The notes: generated from the sequence alone by a model not told the origin. Counted from the stretch's first letter, positions 6,761 to 14,151 are shown. The stretch is 15,638 bases of DNA from Bacillota bacterium (GCA_012727835.1 JAAYGE010000136.1:1-15638); one strand, 5' to 3'. Numbers and translations: made by a program.

Positions 6761-6788
6761 ACGAGAGTCTTAGCGACTCTCGTTTTTT
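6761..6788 (+). terminator. Rho-independent terminator of tRNA-Trp
   Basis: ACGAGAGTC (6761-6769) pairs with GACTCTCGT (6775-6783) around TTAGC and is followed by TTTTT, then GTTTTTG. The hairpin ends only 13 bases before the mgtE start, so mgtE expression from the tRNA promoter would need read-through. Confidence 0.92.
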
Positions 6789-6801
6789 GTTTTTGTTATG
6801 G

Positions 6802-8193
6802 ATGCGCCCAATTGGTAACTCTATAGGTAGATCAAGAAAGTGGGCTGAAGCGATCTTAATTCTAGCTGATTTAAAACAACGCTTGCAAACAGAGCCGACT
6901 ACAGTCCATTGGCTGCTAGAATATTTGCCGCCTGCCGACGTGGCGGACATTTTAGCTTCTCTAAGCGAACAGGATTTAAAAGCCGTCTTAGCGGTGCTGA
7001 ATGTCCATAATATCGCCCTCATGCTTGAAGAATGGGATGCCCCCACTTCCTGGCGGATTCTAGCTCTATTGCCGCGGGATAAGATGACGGCAGCTATCCG
7101 CGTTATGCCCAGTGATGACCGAGCGGACCTTTTAGGCTCCATACCGGAAGAAGCCCGCGAATCGCTGCTAAATGCTTTGGCCGCCGACGCCACTGAAGTA
7201 AGGGAACTACTGGCCTATGCGGCTGAGTCGTCGGGGGGGATTATGGCCACCGAATTGTTGGCCGTACGTCCCGAATGGACCAGCGAGGAAGCCCTGGCCA
7301 TTGTTAGGCGCGATGCCCAGGAGGCGGAAACGGCCTATTATGTGTATGTCACCGATGCGCAGCAAAGACTACTGGGTGTCCTTTCGCTGCGTGAATTGGT
7401 ACTGGCGTCTCCCCAGACAAAGGTGTCGACAATTATGCGCTCCAACCCGGTCACCGTGCATGAGAACGATCATCAGGAAGTGGTGGCCGATTTGTTCCGG
7501 CGTTATCATCTGTTTGCTCTACCGGTGGTGAATGATCAGGGGATACTCAAAGGCATAGTTACCGCCGATGACGTGCTTGATGTGGTGGACGAGGAAGCAA
7601 CAGAAGATATGCAAAAGATGAGCTGGATGACGCCCAGCGAAGTTCCCTACCTGGGCACACCAGTATTGGCCTTGGCTAAACAACGGTTACCCTGGCTACT
7701 GATTTTGATGTTGTCGGCCACCTTTACCGGGCAGATCCTTAAGCACTTTGAAGGGTTATTAGCCAACTTGGTAATCCTAACCGTCTTTATTCCTATGCTC
7801 ATGGACACAGCTGGCAACGCCGGTTCCCAGTCATCAACTCTTATCATTCGCGGGCTAGCATTAGGTGAAATTGACTTAAAAGACTGGTTCCAGGTGTTAT
7901 CCCGCGAACTGCTAGTCAGTCTCATAGTGGGGATAGCCCTGGCCACCGTCAACTTCTTTCGCATCCTGATTGTGGAAAAGGCACCGGGACCAATAGCACT
8001 GGTGGTTAGCCTGGCTTTGGTGGCTACCGTGATTTTGGCCAAGATCGTAGGCGGCACCCTGCCACTGGTAGCTAAGGCGCTAAAACTAGACCCGGCTATA
8101 ATGGCCGGGCCCCTTATCACCACCATAGTCGATGCCTTGGCCCTATTCATCTATTTCTCTCTGGCCACTAGCCTTTTAGAGTTAACAATGTAA
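6802..8193 (+). CDS. mgtE: MgtE-type magnesium transporter
   Basis: A 463-residue magnesium channel/transporter. It has the cytosolic helical N domain (about 20-145), a CBS pair (about 150-265), the connecting helix and five C-terminal membrane helices (about 295-460). The pore signature PMLMDTAGNAGSQSST lies at 331-346, and the conserved TM5 aspartate is Asp444 (TIVDALALF). The length is normal. The frame stays open upstream through the tRNA gene, so the start must lie after it; the first ATG is at 6802. No ribosome-binding site precedes it (T-rich terminator tail), and no better in-frame start is visible within 80 bases, so the exact start is uncertain. I see no M-box or other magnesium riboswitch in the short leader. 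The stop codon lies inside a structured repeat. Confidence 0.9.
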   Translation: MRPIGNSIGRSRKWAEAILILADLKQRLQTEPTTVHWLLEYLPPADVADILASLSEQDLKAVLAVLNVHNIALMLEEWDAPTSWRILALLPRDKMTAAIRVMPSDDRADLLGSIPEEARESLLNALAADATEVRELLAYAAESSGGIMATELLAVRPEWTSEEALAIVRRDAQEAETAYYVYVTDAQQRLLGVLSLRELVLASPQTKVSTIMRSNPVTVHENDHQEVVADLFRRYHLFALPVVNDQGILKGIVTADDVLDVVDEEATEDMQKMSWMTPSEVPYLGTPVLALAKQRLPWLLILMLSATFTGQILKHFEGLLANLVILTVFIPMLMDTAGNAGSQSSTLIIRGLALGEIDLKDWFQVLSRELLVSLIVGIALATVNFFRILIVEKAPGPIALVVSLALVATVILAKIVGGTLPLVAKALKLDPAIMAGPLITTIVDALALFIYFSLATSLLELTM

Positions 8194-8280
8194 GGGCTGC
8201 CACAAAACAATGTTTGTGCAGCCCCTAAGCATGTTAGGGCCACCTAATGTATTTAGGGCACACGATTATCCGCCCCTACA
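8189..8280. repeat. Candidate MITE-like structured repeat at the mgtE end
   Basis: The ends TGTAAGGGCTG (8189-8199) and, as reverse complement, TGTAGGGGCGG (8270-8280) form imperfect terminal inverted repeats (9 of 11). Inside lie three hairpins: a long one (8194-8206 with 8213-8224, one bulged C), CCCTAA/TTAGGG (8223-8239) and CCTAA/TTAGG (8243-8257). TTAGGGC occurs twice (8234, 8253). No ORF fits inside. No clear target duplication is visible. The element sits between convergent mgtE and plsY and contains the mgtE TAA. Confidence 0.5.
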
Positions 8281-8291
8281 GCAGCGTCCCT

Positions 8292-8894
8292 CTATTTCTT
8301 TTGACCTAGGCGGTTTTCTGTTCCCCGTAATAGGCGCTCTATGTTAGACCGGTGTCGCCACAAGCCTAACAGAGCCACACTCATCGCAAAGGCGATCTCG
8401 GGAGCGGCTACCTGACGTTGGGCTATTAATACCAGCGGTAGGGACACCACCAGCAGGATTGAGCCTAAGGACACGTACCGCGTAATTGCCACAACCAGCA
8501 CCGCCAAGGGCAAAAGGATTAGCAATTGCCGAGGAAAGAGCACTATACAAGCACCCAAAGTGCTGGCAATGCCTTTGCCTCCTCGCAGCCCCAAATAGGC
8601 AGAATAATTGTGGCCTAATATGGCGGCCAAGGCTGTAACCACTGTGGGCCAGGTAGCACTTCCAAAGAGACGTGCAGCCCACCAGGTTGGCACTAGCGCC
8701 TTGCTAATATCAATAAAAGCCACTAAAAGCGCTGGTCCGGCCCCCAACACCCGAAAGGCGTTGGTACCACCCACATTTCCACTACCATGCTGGGTAATAT
8801 CTATGTTGGCTTTCCAGCGGCCAACAATATAGGCAGTAGGAATGCTTCCCAAAAGATATGCGACAATTATCATGAGAATGGGCTCTGCTGTCAC
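8292..8894 (-). CDS. plsY: Acyl-phosphate:glycerol-3-phosphate acyltransferase PlsY
   Basis: A 200-residue integral membrane enzyme that moves the acyl group from acyl-phosphate to glycerol-3-phosphate, making lysophosphatidate for phospholipid synthesis. All family motifs are present: GSIPTAYIVGR (16-26), GSGNVGGTNAFR (37-48, usually GSGNxGATN), DISKA (62-66) and GHNYSAYLGLRGGKG (94-108). About six to seven membrane helices fit the family. The start is GTG (complement of 8892-8894) with GGGAGG 6-7 bases upstream. The gene lies 17 bases after the small membrane protein gene and is likely co-transcribed with it and ctpA. It is convergent with mgtE. Confidence 0.95.
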   Translation of the reverse strand: MTAEPILMIIVAYLLGSIPTAYIVGRWKANIDITQHGSGNVGGTNAFRVLGAGPALLVAFIDISKALVPTWWAARLFGSATWPTVVTALAAILGHNYSAYLGLRGGKGIASTLGACIVLFPRQLLILLPLAVLVVAITRYVSLGSILLVVSLPLVLIAQRQVAAPEIAFAMSVALLGLWRHRSNIERLLRGTENRLGQKK

Positions 8895-8911
8895 GACTGT
8901 CCTCCCTCAAG

Positions 8912-9259
8912 CTAACGATCTTCTTGCGAGGGGAAAATAGCTATCTTAAAGGTCACAATGAGAACAATTGCACAAAGGGCGAAAAATGGATAGATGGATA
9001 GCCTAAAGATGGATTCAAGAAAACTATAGGTGAGGGTGTTGGGTGTTAAAGATGGCTTGATGGCCACCAACCCGATTAACACCACTAGCCAAATTAATAG
9101 ATAAGCCACCATCCTTTTTGGAAAAAACCCGGTCTTAGTTATATGGGACCAAAAACCTAGTTTTTCTTTGCGATAAACGAACTTACGGTCTACCAAGTAA
9201 TAGACATATAGTAGGGCCACCCCCAGTAAAAACCCTAATACATAGTCGGTAATAGGCAT
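8912..9259 (-). CDS. Small membrane protein of unknown function
   Basis: A 115-residue protein that I do not recognise. It has three predicted membrane helices: about 5-22 (YVLGFLLGVALLYVYYLV), about 51-67 (VAYLLIWLVVLIGLVAI) and about 88-107 (RLSIYPFFALCAIVLIVTFK). A basic, aromatic loop (RKFVYRKEKLGFWSH) lies between the first two. There is no signal peptide cleavage site and no cysteine pair. GGGGGAGGAG upstream of the ATG makes it a well-supported gene. Its position between ctpA and plsY, with gaps of 35 and 17 bases, suggests an envelope role, but no function follows from the sequence. Confidence 0.8.
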   Translation of the reverse strand: MPITDYVLGFLLGVALLYVYYLVDRKFVYRKEKLGFWSHITKTGFFPKRMVAYLLIWLVVLIGLVAIKPSLTPNTLTYSFLESIFRLSIYPFFALCAIVLIVTFKIAIFPSQEDR

Positions 9260-9294
9260 AGTAGCTCCTCCCCCTATCCAGATCTACAAAGATA

Positions 9295-10497
9295 CTATTT
9301 TTGCAGCATCTTCTCCCTCACGTATTTTACCGCTTGTTGCAGCTGTTCGTCTACCTGGGCTTTTTCCGGTTGTTCAATAACGTAATCAGGCGAAAGACCT
9401 TTTTCATGAATATCCTGTCCCGCCGGAGTTAAATAGCGATACTGGGTAATCCAAAGACGTGAACCGTCCGGTAATGGATAAGGGACTTGTACGGTTCCCT
9501 TGCCAAAGGAAACCTCCCCCAGCAAGACGGCGCGCTTATGGTCTTGTAGAGCGCCGGCTACTACTTCAGATGCGGATGCACTAGCACCGTTCAACAATAT
9601 GGCCAAGGGGCCATCCCAAATAGTACCTCCGGTGGTTTTCAATATCTGTTCATTGCCGTAACGATCCACCTGACGCACTATTACCTGGTCAGCCGGCAGG
9701 AAGAAATCCACAATTTCCTGAGCACTGTACAGGAGACCGCCACCGTTGGAACGCAAGTCCAAGAGAATGGCTTCCACCTGCTTTTGTTTTACAGCCTCAA
9801 TAGCTTCTCTTAATTGCTCTGGGGCGGTTTCAGTAAAGCGATTCATAGCTATGATACCGATTTCCCCATCCACCCAGTAATCAACGACAGGAAGAGTGAT
9901 TATCCCCCGCCGGATGGTAATGTTCAGAGGTGCCGGTTCCCCTTCCCGCAGGATGGTGAGAGTAACCTCGGTACCGGCTTCGCCCCGAATACGGCTGTTA
10001 ATTTCCATCTGGGTCAGCCCCATAATGGTTTGACCATCTACTGCAATAATCTTATCACGAACCTTGACTCCACTGGCTTCGGCGGGCGATCCACGGAAAA
10101 CGATCTCTACTTCCATTTCGCCACCTACCGGAGGTTTAGACTGAATACCTACCCCCGAATATTTGCCCTCCAAGGTCGATTGGGTAAACTCCTTCGCTTC
10201 TTCCGCCGATTCATAGCGGGTGTATCCGCCATCCACATGGGGTAACATTCCCCGTATAGCATCTTCCACGGCCCGTAACGGATCTAAAGCATCGGGGTCC
10301 ACATGGTGTTGCTTAACCCAGGAATATATGGCTTCTAGTTTGGCAAAAGAATTATCCACCAAATGAATCCCAAAGCGATGGGCTATGCTGCGCAGATTAG
10401 CGCCAAACAATACTCCTACAGAAAACACAACTAGCACCAACGCAATAATCCCCAAACTAGAGCGCCGTCGGCGGTAATATCTTTGTCTTACTTCCAT
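9295..10497 (-). CDS. CtpA-type S41 carboxy-terminal processing protease
   Basis: A 400-residue membrane-anchored serine protease. It has a basic N-terminus and one membrane helix (about 15-33), a helical segment, a PDZ domain (about 112-200, with GVGIQS and GSPAEASGVKVRDKIIAVDG) and the S41 catalytic core. The Ser/Lys/Gln catalytic set corresponds to Ser308 (in NGASASASE), Lys333 and Gln337 (FGKGTVQ), with the 25- and 4-residue spacings seen in B. subtilis CtpB. In spore formers CtpB-type proteases cleave SpoIVFA during sigma-K activation, but vegetative homologues also exist and this one cannot be assigned. I chose the ATG at 10495-10497 because GGGGAG lies 9 bases upstream; a TTG three codons earlier directly abuts that site. 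It is the first gene of a ctpA-membrane protein-plsY unit. Confidence 0.93.
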   Translation of the reverse strand: MEVRQRYYRRRRSSLGIIALVLVVFSVGVLFGANLRSIAHRFGIHLVDNSFAKLEAIYSWVKQHHVDPDALDPLRAVEDAIRGMLPHVDGGYTRYESAEEAKEFTQSTLEGKYSGVGIQSKPPVGGEMEVEIVFRGSPAEASGVKVRDKIIAVDGQTIMGLTQMEINSRIRGEAGTEVTLTILREGEPAPLNITIRRGIITLPVVDYWVDGEIGIIAMNRFTETAPEQLREAIEAVKQKQVEAILLDLRSNGGGLLYSAQEIVDFFLPADQVIVRQVDRYGNEQILKTTGGTIWDGPLAILLNGASASASEVVAGALQDHKRAVLLGEVSFGKGTVQVPYPLPDGSRLWITQYRYLTPAGQDIHEKGLSPDYVIEQPEKAQVDEQLQQAVKYVREKMLQK

Positions 10498-10506
10498 GTG
10501 AGCCAA

Positions 10507-10512
10507 CTCCCC
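10507..10512 (-). promoter_or_regulatory. Ribosome-binding site deciding the ctpA start
   Basis: Minus-strand GGGGAG lies 9 bases before the ATG at 10495-10497. The in-frame TTG at 10504-10506 touches the site directly and is unlikely to be used. Confidence 0.6.
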
Positions 10513-10639
10513 TCATCTCAGTTTGCCGGAGCAGCTCTAAGCTCCTAGCCTTCTTTAAGAGGTATGTGTGCCCCCTACTACACATTCCTTTGCTTCACAT
10601 TCTTCATAAGCCACGTTTATCCTGCCCAACCCCGATGGC

Positions 10640-10675
10640 CATCATAAGTAAGGAAGGCCAGCTTAACTGGCCTTC
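10640..10675 (-). terminator. Probable terminator of the M42 operon
   Basis: Minus-strand GAAGGCCAG-TTAAG-CTGGCCTTC, a perfect 9-bp stem, followed by CTTACTTATG. The T content is modest, so termination may be partial. It is about 30 bases after the last M42 stop. Confidence 0.6.
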
Positions 10676-10704
10676 TCAGTTAATTGCCTTTGCAAGACTG
10701 CTGC

Positions 10705-11694
10705 TTAACCTTGGTATTCCGTCTCCATAAGTTTAACCAGGAAGCGTACACCCAACTGTACATCGTCATAGTCCACCATTTCCGAGGCCGTATGGATATA
10801 CCGGCAAGGGATAGACATGACGCCAGCAGGGATACCACTCTTAGTTAATTGAATAGCGCCCGCATCGGTTCCTCCCGCTTCTAATACTTCTAGCTGGTAA
10901 GGAATGTCGTTAGCCTTGGCCACCTCTTCCATATGGCGACGCACTGCCGGTGTGCAGAGTACGCTGGAGTCCCTTACTTTAACGGTTGGGCCCTTACCTA
11001 AACTTACGGCCATGGTGGCACTCTTAGGTGTATCGCCGGTGCGCGTTACATCGATAGCAATGCCCAGATCAGGACTGATACCGTAGGCAGCTACACGAGC
11101 CCCGCGCAAACCTACCTCTTCTTGGGAAGTGAATACGGCATAAATGTCATAGGCCTGGTTTTCCACCTGCTTTAAAGCCTCAATCAGTATAGCGCAGGCT
11201 ATGCGGTCGTCCATAGCCTTCGATACCAAGCGTTTACCTAGGTCACAAAACTCCCGTTTAATAGCGGCCACATCACCGATATTGACTTTCTTTAATGCCT
11301 CTTCTTTGCTATCCACACCAATATCGATAAACATTTTGTTCATAGTCAGGTCTTTCATAGCGTCTAAACGTTCTATACCGAAAACACCTACCGTTCCATT
11401 GGCGAAGTAGCAACGATTACCGATGAGGCTAAAGGGCGAAATGCCTCCCACACCATAAAAACGCAAGAAGCCATTATCGTCGATGCTGGTGACCATGACG
11501 CCGATTTCGTCCATATGGGCAGCCAACATCAACTTCTTACCGCCACCGCGTTTTACAGTGATCAGGTTACCCAAAGCGTCTACGTGTATCTCATCTACGT
11601 AGGGCTTAACTTCTTCCATGATCAAATTGCGTATAGTTTCCTCGTTACCGGCAGGGCCATAGGTTTCAACTAAGCGTTTGATCAGTTCTTTCAT
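10705..11694 (-). CDS. M42 family metallo-aminopeptidase, third gene of the operon
   Basis: A 329-residue cytosolic dinuclear-metal aminopeptidase of the M42 (TET/FrvX/YsdC) family. These form tetrahedral dodecamers that trim oligopeptides. Expected residues are present: His60 (AAHMDEIG), bridging Asp162 (KAMDDR), catalytic Glu192 and ligand Glu193 (SQEEVGLRGA), Asp215 (AIDVT) and His301 (PCRYIHT). The dimerisation/PDZ-like insert lies about 70-155. The gene overlaps the previous one by four bases (ATGA), with GGAGG upstream, so translation is probably coupled. The predicted substrate class (acidic, neutral or basic N-termini) cannot be read from these motifs. It differs clearly from its two upstream paralogues, so it is not a recent duplicate. 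Confidence 0.94.
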   Translation of the reverse strand: MKELIKRLVETYGPAGNEETIRNLIMEEVKPYVDEIHVDALGNLITVKRGGGKKLMLAAHMDEIGVMVTSIDDNGFLRFYGVGGISPFSLIGNRCYFANGTVGVFGIERLDAMKDLTMNKMFIDIGVDSKEEALKKVNIGDVAAIKREFCDLGKRLVSKAMDDRIACAILIEALKQVENQAYDIYAVFTSQEEVGLRGARVAAYGISPDLGIAIDVTRTGDTPKSATMAVSLGKGPTVKVRDSSVLCTPAVRRHMEEVAKANDIPYQLEVLEAGGTDAGAIQLTKSGIPAGVMSIPCRYIHTASEMVDYDDVQLGVRFLVKLMETEYQG

Positions 11695-12710
11695 ACCCGA
11701 AAACCTCCTTCGATACTACGTAAGAAAAGTTTAATCAATTTGGTAGTGTTTCGCACATCCTCCAAACTGAGAACTGAAACCGGCGAATGGATATAACGAC
11801 AAGGAATGGAAATGGCTACCACGGGCACTCCGGCGCGACTGACATTAATACGGCCCGCATCATTGCCTCCGGTCACAGTACCTTTAAATTGATAGGGAAT
11901 ATTATTCTCTTCCGCAATACGAACCAACTCTTGGATCATAGCCCGATTGCCGATGGAAGCGGTATCCATAAAGGTAATAGCCGGGCCACCGCCCAAAACC
12001 GTACTATATTCATGCTCCTCCATGCCTGAAACATCATTACAGGTGGTGCCCTCTATCACGATGCCTAAATCGGGCTCGATAGCGTAGGCCGCCACACCGG
12101 CGCCCCTTAAGCCGATTTCCTCCTGCACAGTAAAGGCGCCATAGAGAGGGAAATTGTACTCTTCTTTTAGTGCCTCAGCTAACACAAAACAGCCGGCTCG
12201 ATCGTCCAAGGCTTTCCCCTTAGCTAGGCCTTCACCAAATTCCCCATACTCGGTGGCAAAGATGACATAATCACCAAGCTTGACCTTTGCCAAGGCCTCA
12301 TCCTTACTCTTTGCACCTATATCGATGAAAAGGGAGCGATGGGGAATTACCTGGGTGCGTTCCTCGGGACGCTGCAAATGGATAGCCTTCGCCCCTATTA
12401 CACCAGGTACCCGGTTTTTGCCTACCAAAACCGGTTTGGATACCAGCACCCGATCGTCGATGCCGCCCACCTTGTGAAAATGGAGCAAACCCGCATCGTC
12501 CACATGGCTGATCATAAGGCCCACTTCATCCATGTGGGCAGCTAACATGACCCGTGGACCTTTAGCAGCTTCTTTACAAGCTATAAGGTTCCCCAGAGCA
12601 TCCCGTTGCCAGACGCCAACATAATCTTTAAGTTCTTCTTCTAATATGGTGCGTACTTCATGCTCGTAACCAGAAGGCCCAAAGGCTTCGGAGAGTTTCT
12701 TTAATAGCAT
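11691..12710 (-). CDS. M42 family metallo-aminopeptidase, second gene of the operon
   Basis: A 339-residue paralogue with His59 (AAHMDEVG), Asp169 (KALDDR), catalytic Glu197 with Glu198 (VQEEIGLRGA), Glu220 in IVIEGTTCND and His308 (PCRYIHS). The metal ligand after the QEE motif is Glu rather than the Asp found in both neighbours; both occur in M42, and the EGT form may mark a different substrate or metal preference. GGAGGG precedes the ATG by 6 bases. The start overlaps the end of the upstream paralogue by 10 bases, and the stop overlaps the downstream one by 4, so the three genes form a tightly coupled unit. Confidence 0.94.
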   Translation of the reverse strand: MLLKKLSEAFGPSGYEHEVRTILEEELKDYVGVWQRDALGNLIACKEAAKGPRVMLAAHMDEVGLMISHVDDAGLLHFHKVGGIDDRVLVSKPVLVGKNRVPGVIGAKAIHLQRPEERTQVIPHRSLFIDIGAKSKDEALAKVKLGDYVIFATEYGEFGEGLAKGKALDDRAGCFVLAEALKEEYNFPLYGAFTVQEEIGLRGAGVAAYAIEPDLGIVIEGTTCNDVSGMEEHEYSTVLGGGPAITFMDTASIGNRAMIQELVRIAEENNIPYQFKGTVTGGNDAGRINVSRAGVPVVAISIPCRYIHSPVSVLSLEDVRNTTKLIKLFLRSIEGGFRV

Positions 12711-13756
12711 AGCAATCCCTCCACAAAGGCGGTATCGATGCTAGCAATGAAGTAGGCCAGCAAACGCCCCGCCAATTTTATATCCGTCATACTTACTGTT
12801 TCCACCGAAGTATGCATGTAGCGAGAAGGAATTGACAGCAGCGCAGTAGGAATACCTGCCCGCACCACCTGCATGGCCCAGAGGTCGGTGCCGGTGCCAG
12901 CAGGAGTGGGGTCCAGCGTGTAGGGGATGTTGTATTCTTTAGCCAACTTAACCAGTTGCTCAAAAACCTTAGGATGGATGTTGGCACCGAAAGCAATACT
13001 CGGGCCCTTACCCATGGGGGCCGTATCCTGTTCCGGAACCCCAGGCATGGCTCCGTGGCAAACGTCCAGAGCAATACCGATATCCGGATTGATACCATAT
13101 GTACTCACAGTAGCGCCCCGCAACCCTACTTCTTCTTGGGTGGTAGCCACAGCGTAAACATCGGCCGTATGCTTCAGCTTTTTCAGCTCCTGCAGACACT
13201 CGTAGATAACGGCTACAGCAGCCCGATCATCCATCGCCTTGCAGGACACAATATCTTCCCCAAGTTCCATAAAGGAACGTTTAATAGTTACCACATCACC
13301 GACGCTGACCAATTCTTTAACCCGCTCCACCGGTAATCCCAAATCGATTTGTAATTCATGCATAGGAATAGCTTTGTTCCGATCTTGCGGTGGAACTAAA
13401 TGAGGCGGTTTGAGACCAATGATGCCCATCACATCTTCACGCCCGTGCACAACCACCTCTTGTGCCACCAAGGTGCGTTGATCTACCCCCCCAACCTGGG
13501 TAAACTTGAGGAATCCCTTTTCGTCGATTTTGGTCACCATGAGGCCAATTTCGTCCATGTGCCCCGCCAGCATAATGGTCGGGCGTTTACCTTCACCGCA
13601 ACCCTGTTTAAGGCCAATCACATTGCCTAACACGTCTCGGCGCACGTCATCGCACATATCGCTAAAAACTTGGCTAATAAGATCGGCCACTGGGCCTTCG
13701 GAACCGGACACTCCGGTGGCCTCGACCATTTGCTTCAAAAACTCTTTGGTCTGCAA
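12701..13756 (-). CDS. M42 family metallo-aminopeptidase, first gene of the operon
   Basis: A 351-residue paralogue. Metal and catalytic residues are His66 (AGHMDEIG), Asp176 (KAMDDR), Glu208/Glu209 (TQEEVGLRGA), Asp231 (ALDVCHG) and His315 (PSRYMHT). The start is taken as TTG (complement of 13754-13756), because AGGAGGAG sits 7 bases upstream and the next residues, QTKEFLKQM, align with the family N-terminus. An ATG 42 bases further upstream would add a basic Cys-containing stretch over the ribosome-binding site and lies inside the -10 region, so it is rejected. It overlaps the next gene by 10 bases. A C-terminal tail (AFVEGLLCY) is slightly longer than in the paralogues. Confidence 0.92.
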   Translation of the reverse strand: MQTKEFLKQMVEATGVSGSEGPVADLISQVFSDMCDDVRRDVLGNVIGLKQGCGEGKRPTIMLAGHMDEIGLMVTKIDEKGFLKFTQVGGVDQRTLVAQEVVVHGREDVMGIIGLKPPHLVPPQDRNKAIPMHELQIDLGLPVERVKELVSVGDVVTIKRSFMELGEDIVSCKAMDDRAAVAVIYECLQELKKLKHTADVYAVATTQEEVGLRGATVSTYGINPDIGIALDVCHGAMPGVPEQDTAPMGKGPSIAFGANIHPKVFEQLVKLAKEYNIPYTLDPTPAGTGTDLWAMQVVRAGIPTALLSIPSRYMHTSVETVSMTDIKLAGRLLAYFIASIDTAFVEGLLCY

Positions 13757-13763
13757 GATGCAA

Positions 13764-13771
13764 CTCCTCCT
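13764..13771 (-). promoter_or_regulatory. Ribosome-binding site deciding the TTG start of the first M42 gene
   Basis: Minus-strand AGGAGGAG within a longer AGGAAGGAGGAG, 7 bases before the TTG at 13754-13756. Confidence 0.72.
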
Positions 13772-13785
13772 TCCTTTGCTTCCAA

Positions 13786-13852
13786 ACCGGTAACACATTA
13801 TAGTTTGGAAATCTTATTCCTATTACTAAGTTCGCCATTTGTTACCGGTAAC
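13786..13852 (-). promoter_or_regulatory. M42 operon promoter with paired ACCGGTAAC sites
   Basis: Minus-strand TATAAT (complement of 13797-13802) is followed by a probable start of transcription near 13790; the -35 region (TAATAG) is weak. A perfect 12-bp palindrome GTTACCGGTAAC (13841-13852) lies upstream. Its half, ACCGGTAAC, recurs at 13786-13794 over the expected transcription start, 58 bp centre to centre. This is operator-like; the regulator is unknown. Confidence 0.45.
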
Positions 13853-13923
13853 CTGCCCTTTTGGACGGTTTATGCATGTTCAGTTTGCATATTGGCAACA
13901 CTAATTTTACAGGAGGGGCGGAT

Positions 13924-14112
13924 ATGAGAAAAGAACCACCCAAACGCAATGAACAAATATGGGCTGATATAGAACATTGGCAGCTGGAAATGGCCGAGGA
14001 ACTGGGTATTATCGAGGAAATTCGTCATGTCCATCATTCATTGGGTCCTCGTCCTGTTCTCCGCTGCAAGCATCACCGCCCCTGGGCGAAATCTAACCAC
14101 CGTTCCAATTAA
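13924..14112 (+). CDS. Small protein of unknown function (62 residues)
   Basis: A short gene supported by AGGAGGGG 5 bases before its ATG and by a strong terminator just after its stop. The protein has a charged N-terminus, a helical middle (IWADIEHWQLEMAEELGIIEEI) and a basic, His-rich tail with one Cys (CKHHRPWAKSNHRSN). I do not recognise the family. The EMAEELGI segment resembles the first helix of alpha/beta-type small acid-soluble spore proteins (typically YEIAxELG), but the second conserved half with the GGxxxK pattern is absent. It diverges from the M42 operon across the palindrome region. There is no clear promoter. Confidence 0.68.
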   Translation: MRKEPPKRNEQIWADIEHWQLEMAEELGIIEEIRHVHHSLGPRPVLRCKHHRPWAKSNHRSN

Positions 14113-14120
14113 ACCTTTGC

Positions 14121-14151
14121 CGCCCCCTCGCGAGTTGGGGGCGTTATTTTT
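14121..14151 (+). terminator. Rho-independent terminator of the 62-residue protein gene
   Basis: CGCCCCC (14121-14127) pairs with GGGGGCG (14137-14143) around a 9-base loop, followed by TTATTTTT. The T run touches the stop codon of the convergent YpmA-like gene (14150-14152). Confidence 0.86.

Noticed and set aside
6628..6801. Open frame upstream of mgtE running through the tRNA gene, and a minus-strand frame across the tRNA and mgtE (6603-7193)
   Set aside because: Both are translations of the tRNA-Trp and its terminator or the antisense of mgtE; neither has a ribosome-binding site or protein-like composition.
5788..6802. Magnesium or other riboswitch near mgtE or coaX
   Set aside because: The leaders are too short (13 bases from terminator to mgtE; about 80 bases between coaX and the tRNA) and no conserved aptamer pattern was seen.
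6798..6818. A six-codon frame (Met-Asp-Ala-Pro-Asn-Trp, stop) overlapping the mgtE start
   Set aside because: It has one Trp next to tRNA-Trp, which invites an attenuator idea, but there is no ribosome-binding site, no alternative hairpin pair and no link of mgtE to tryptophan.
8194..8224. Classical rho-independent terminator for mgtE
   Set aside because: The hairpin is strong but no T run follows on either strand, so it was described as part of the repeat instead.
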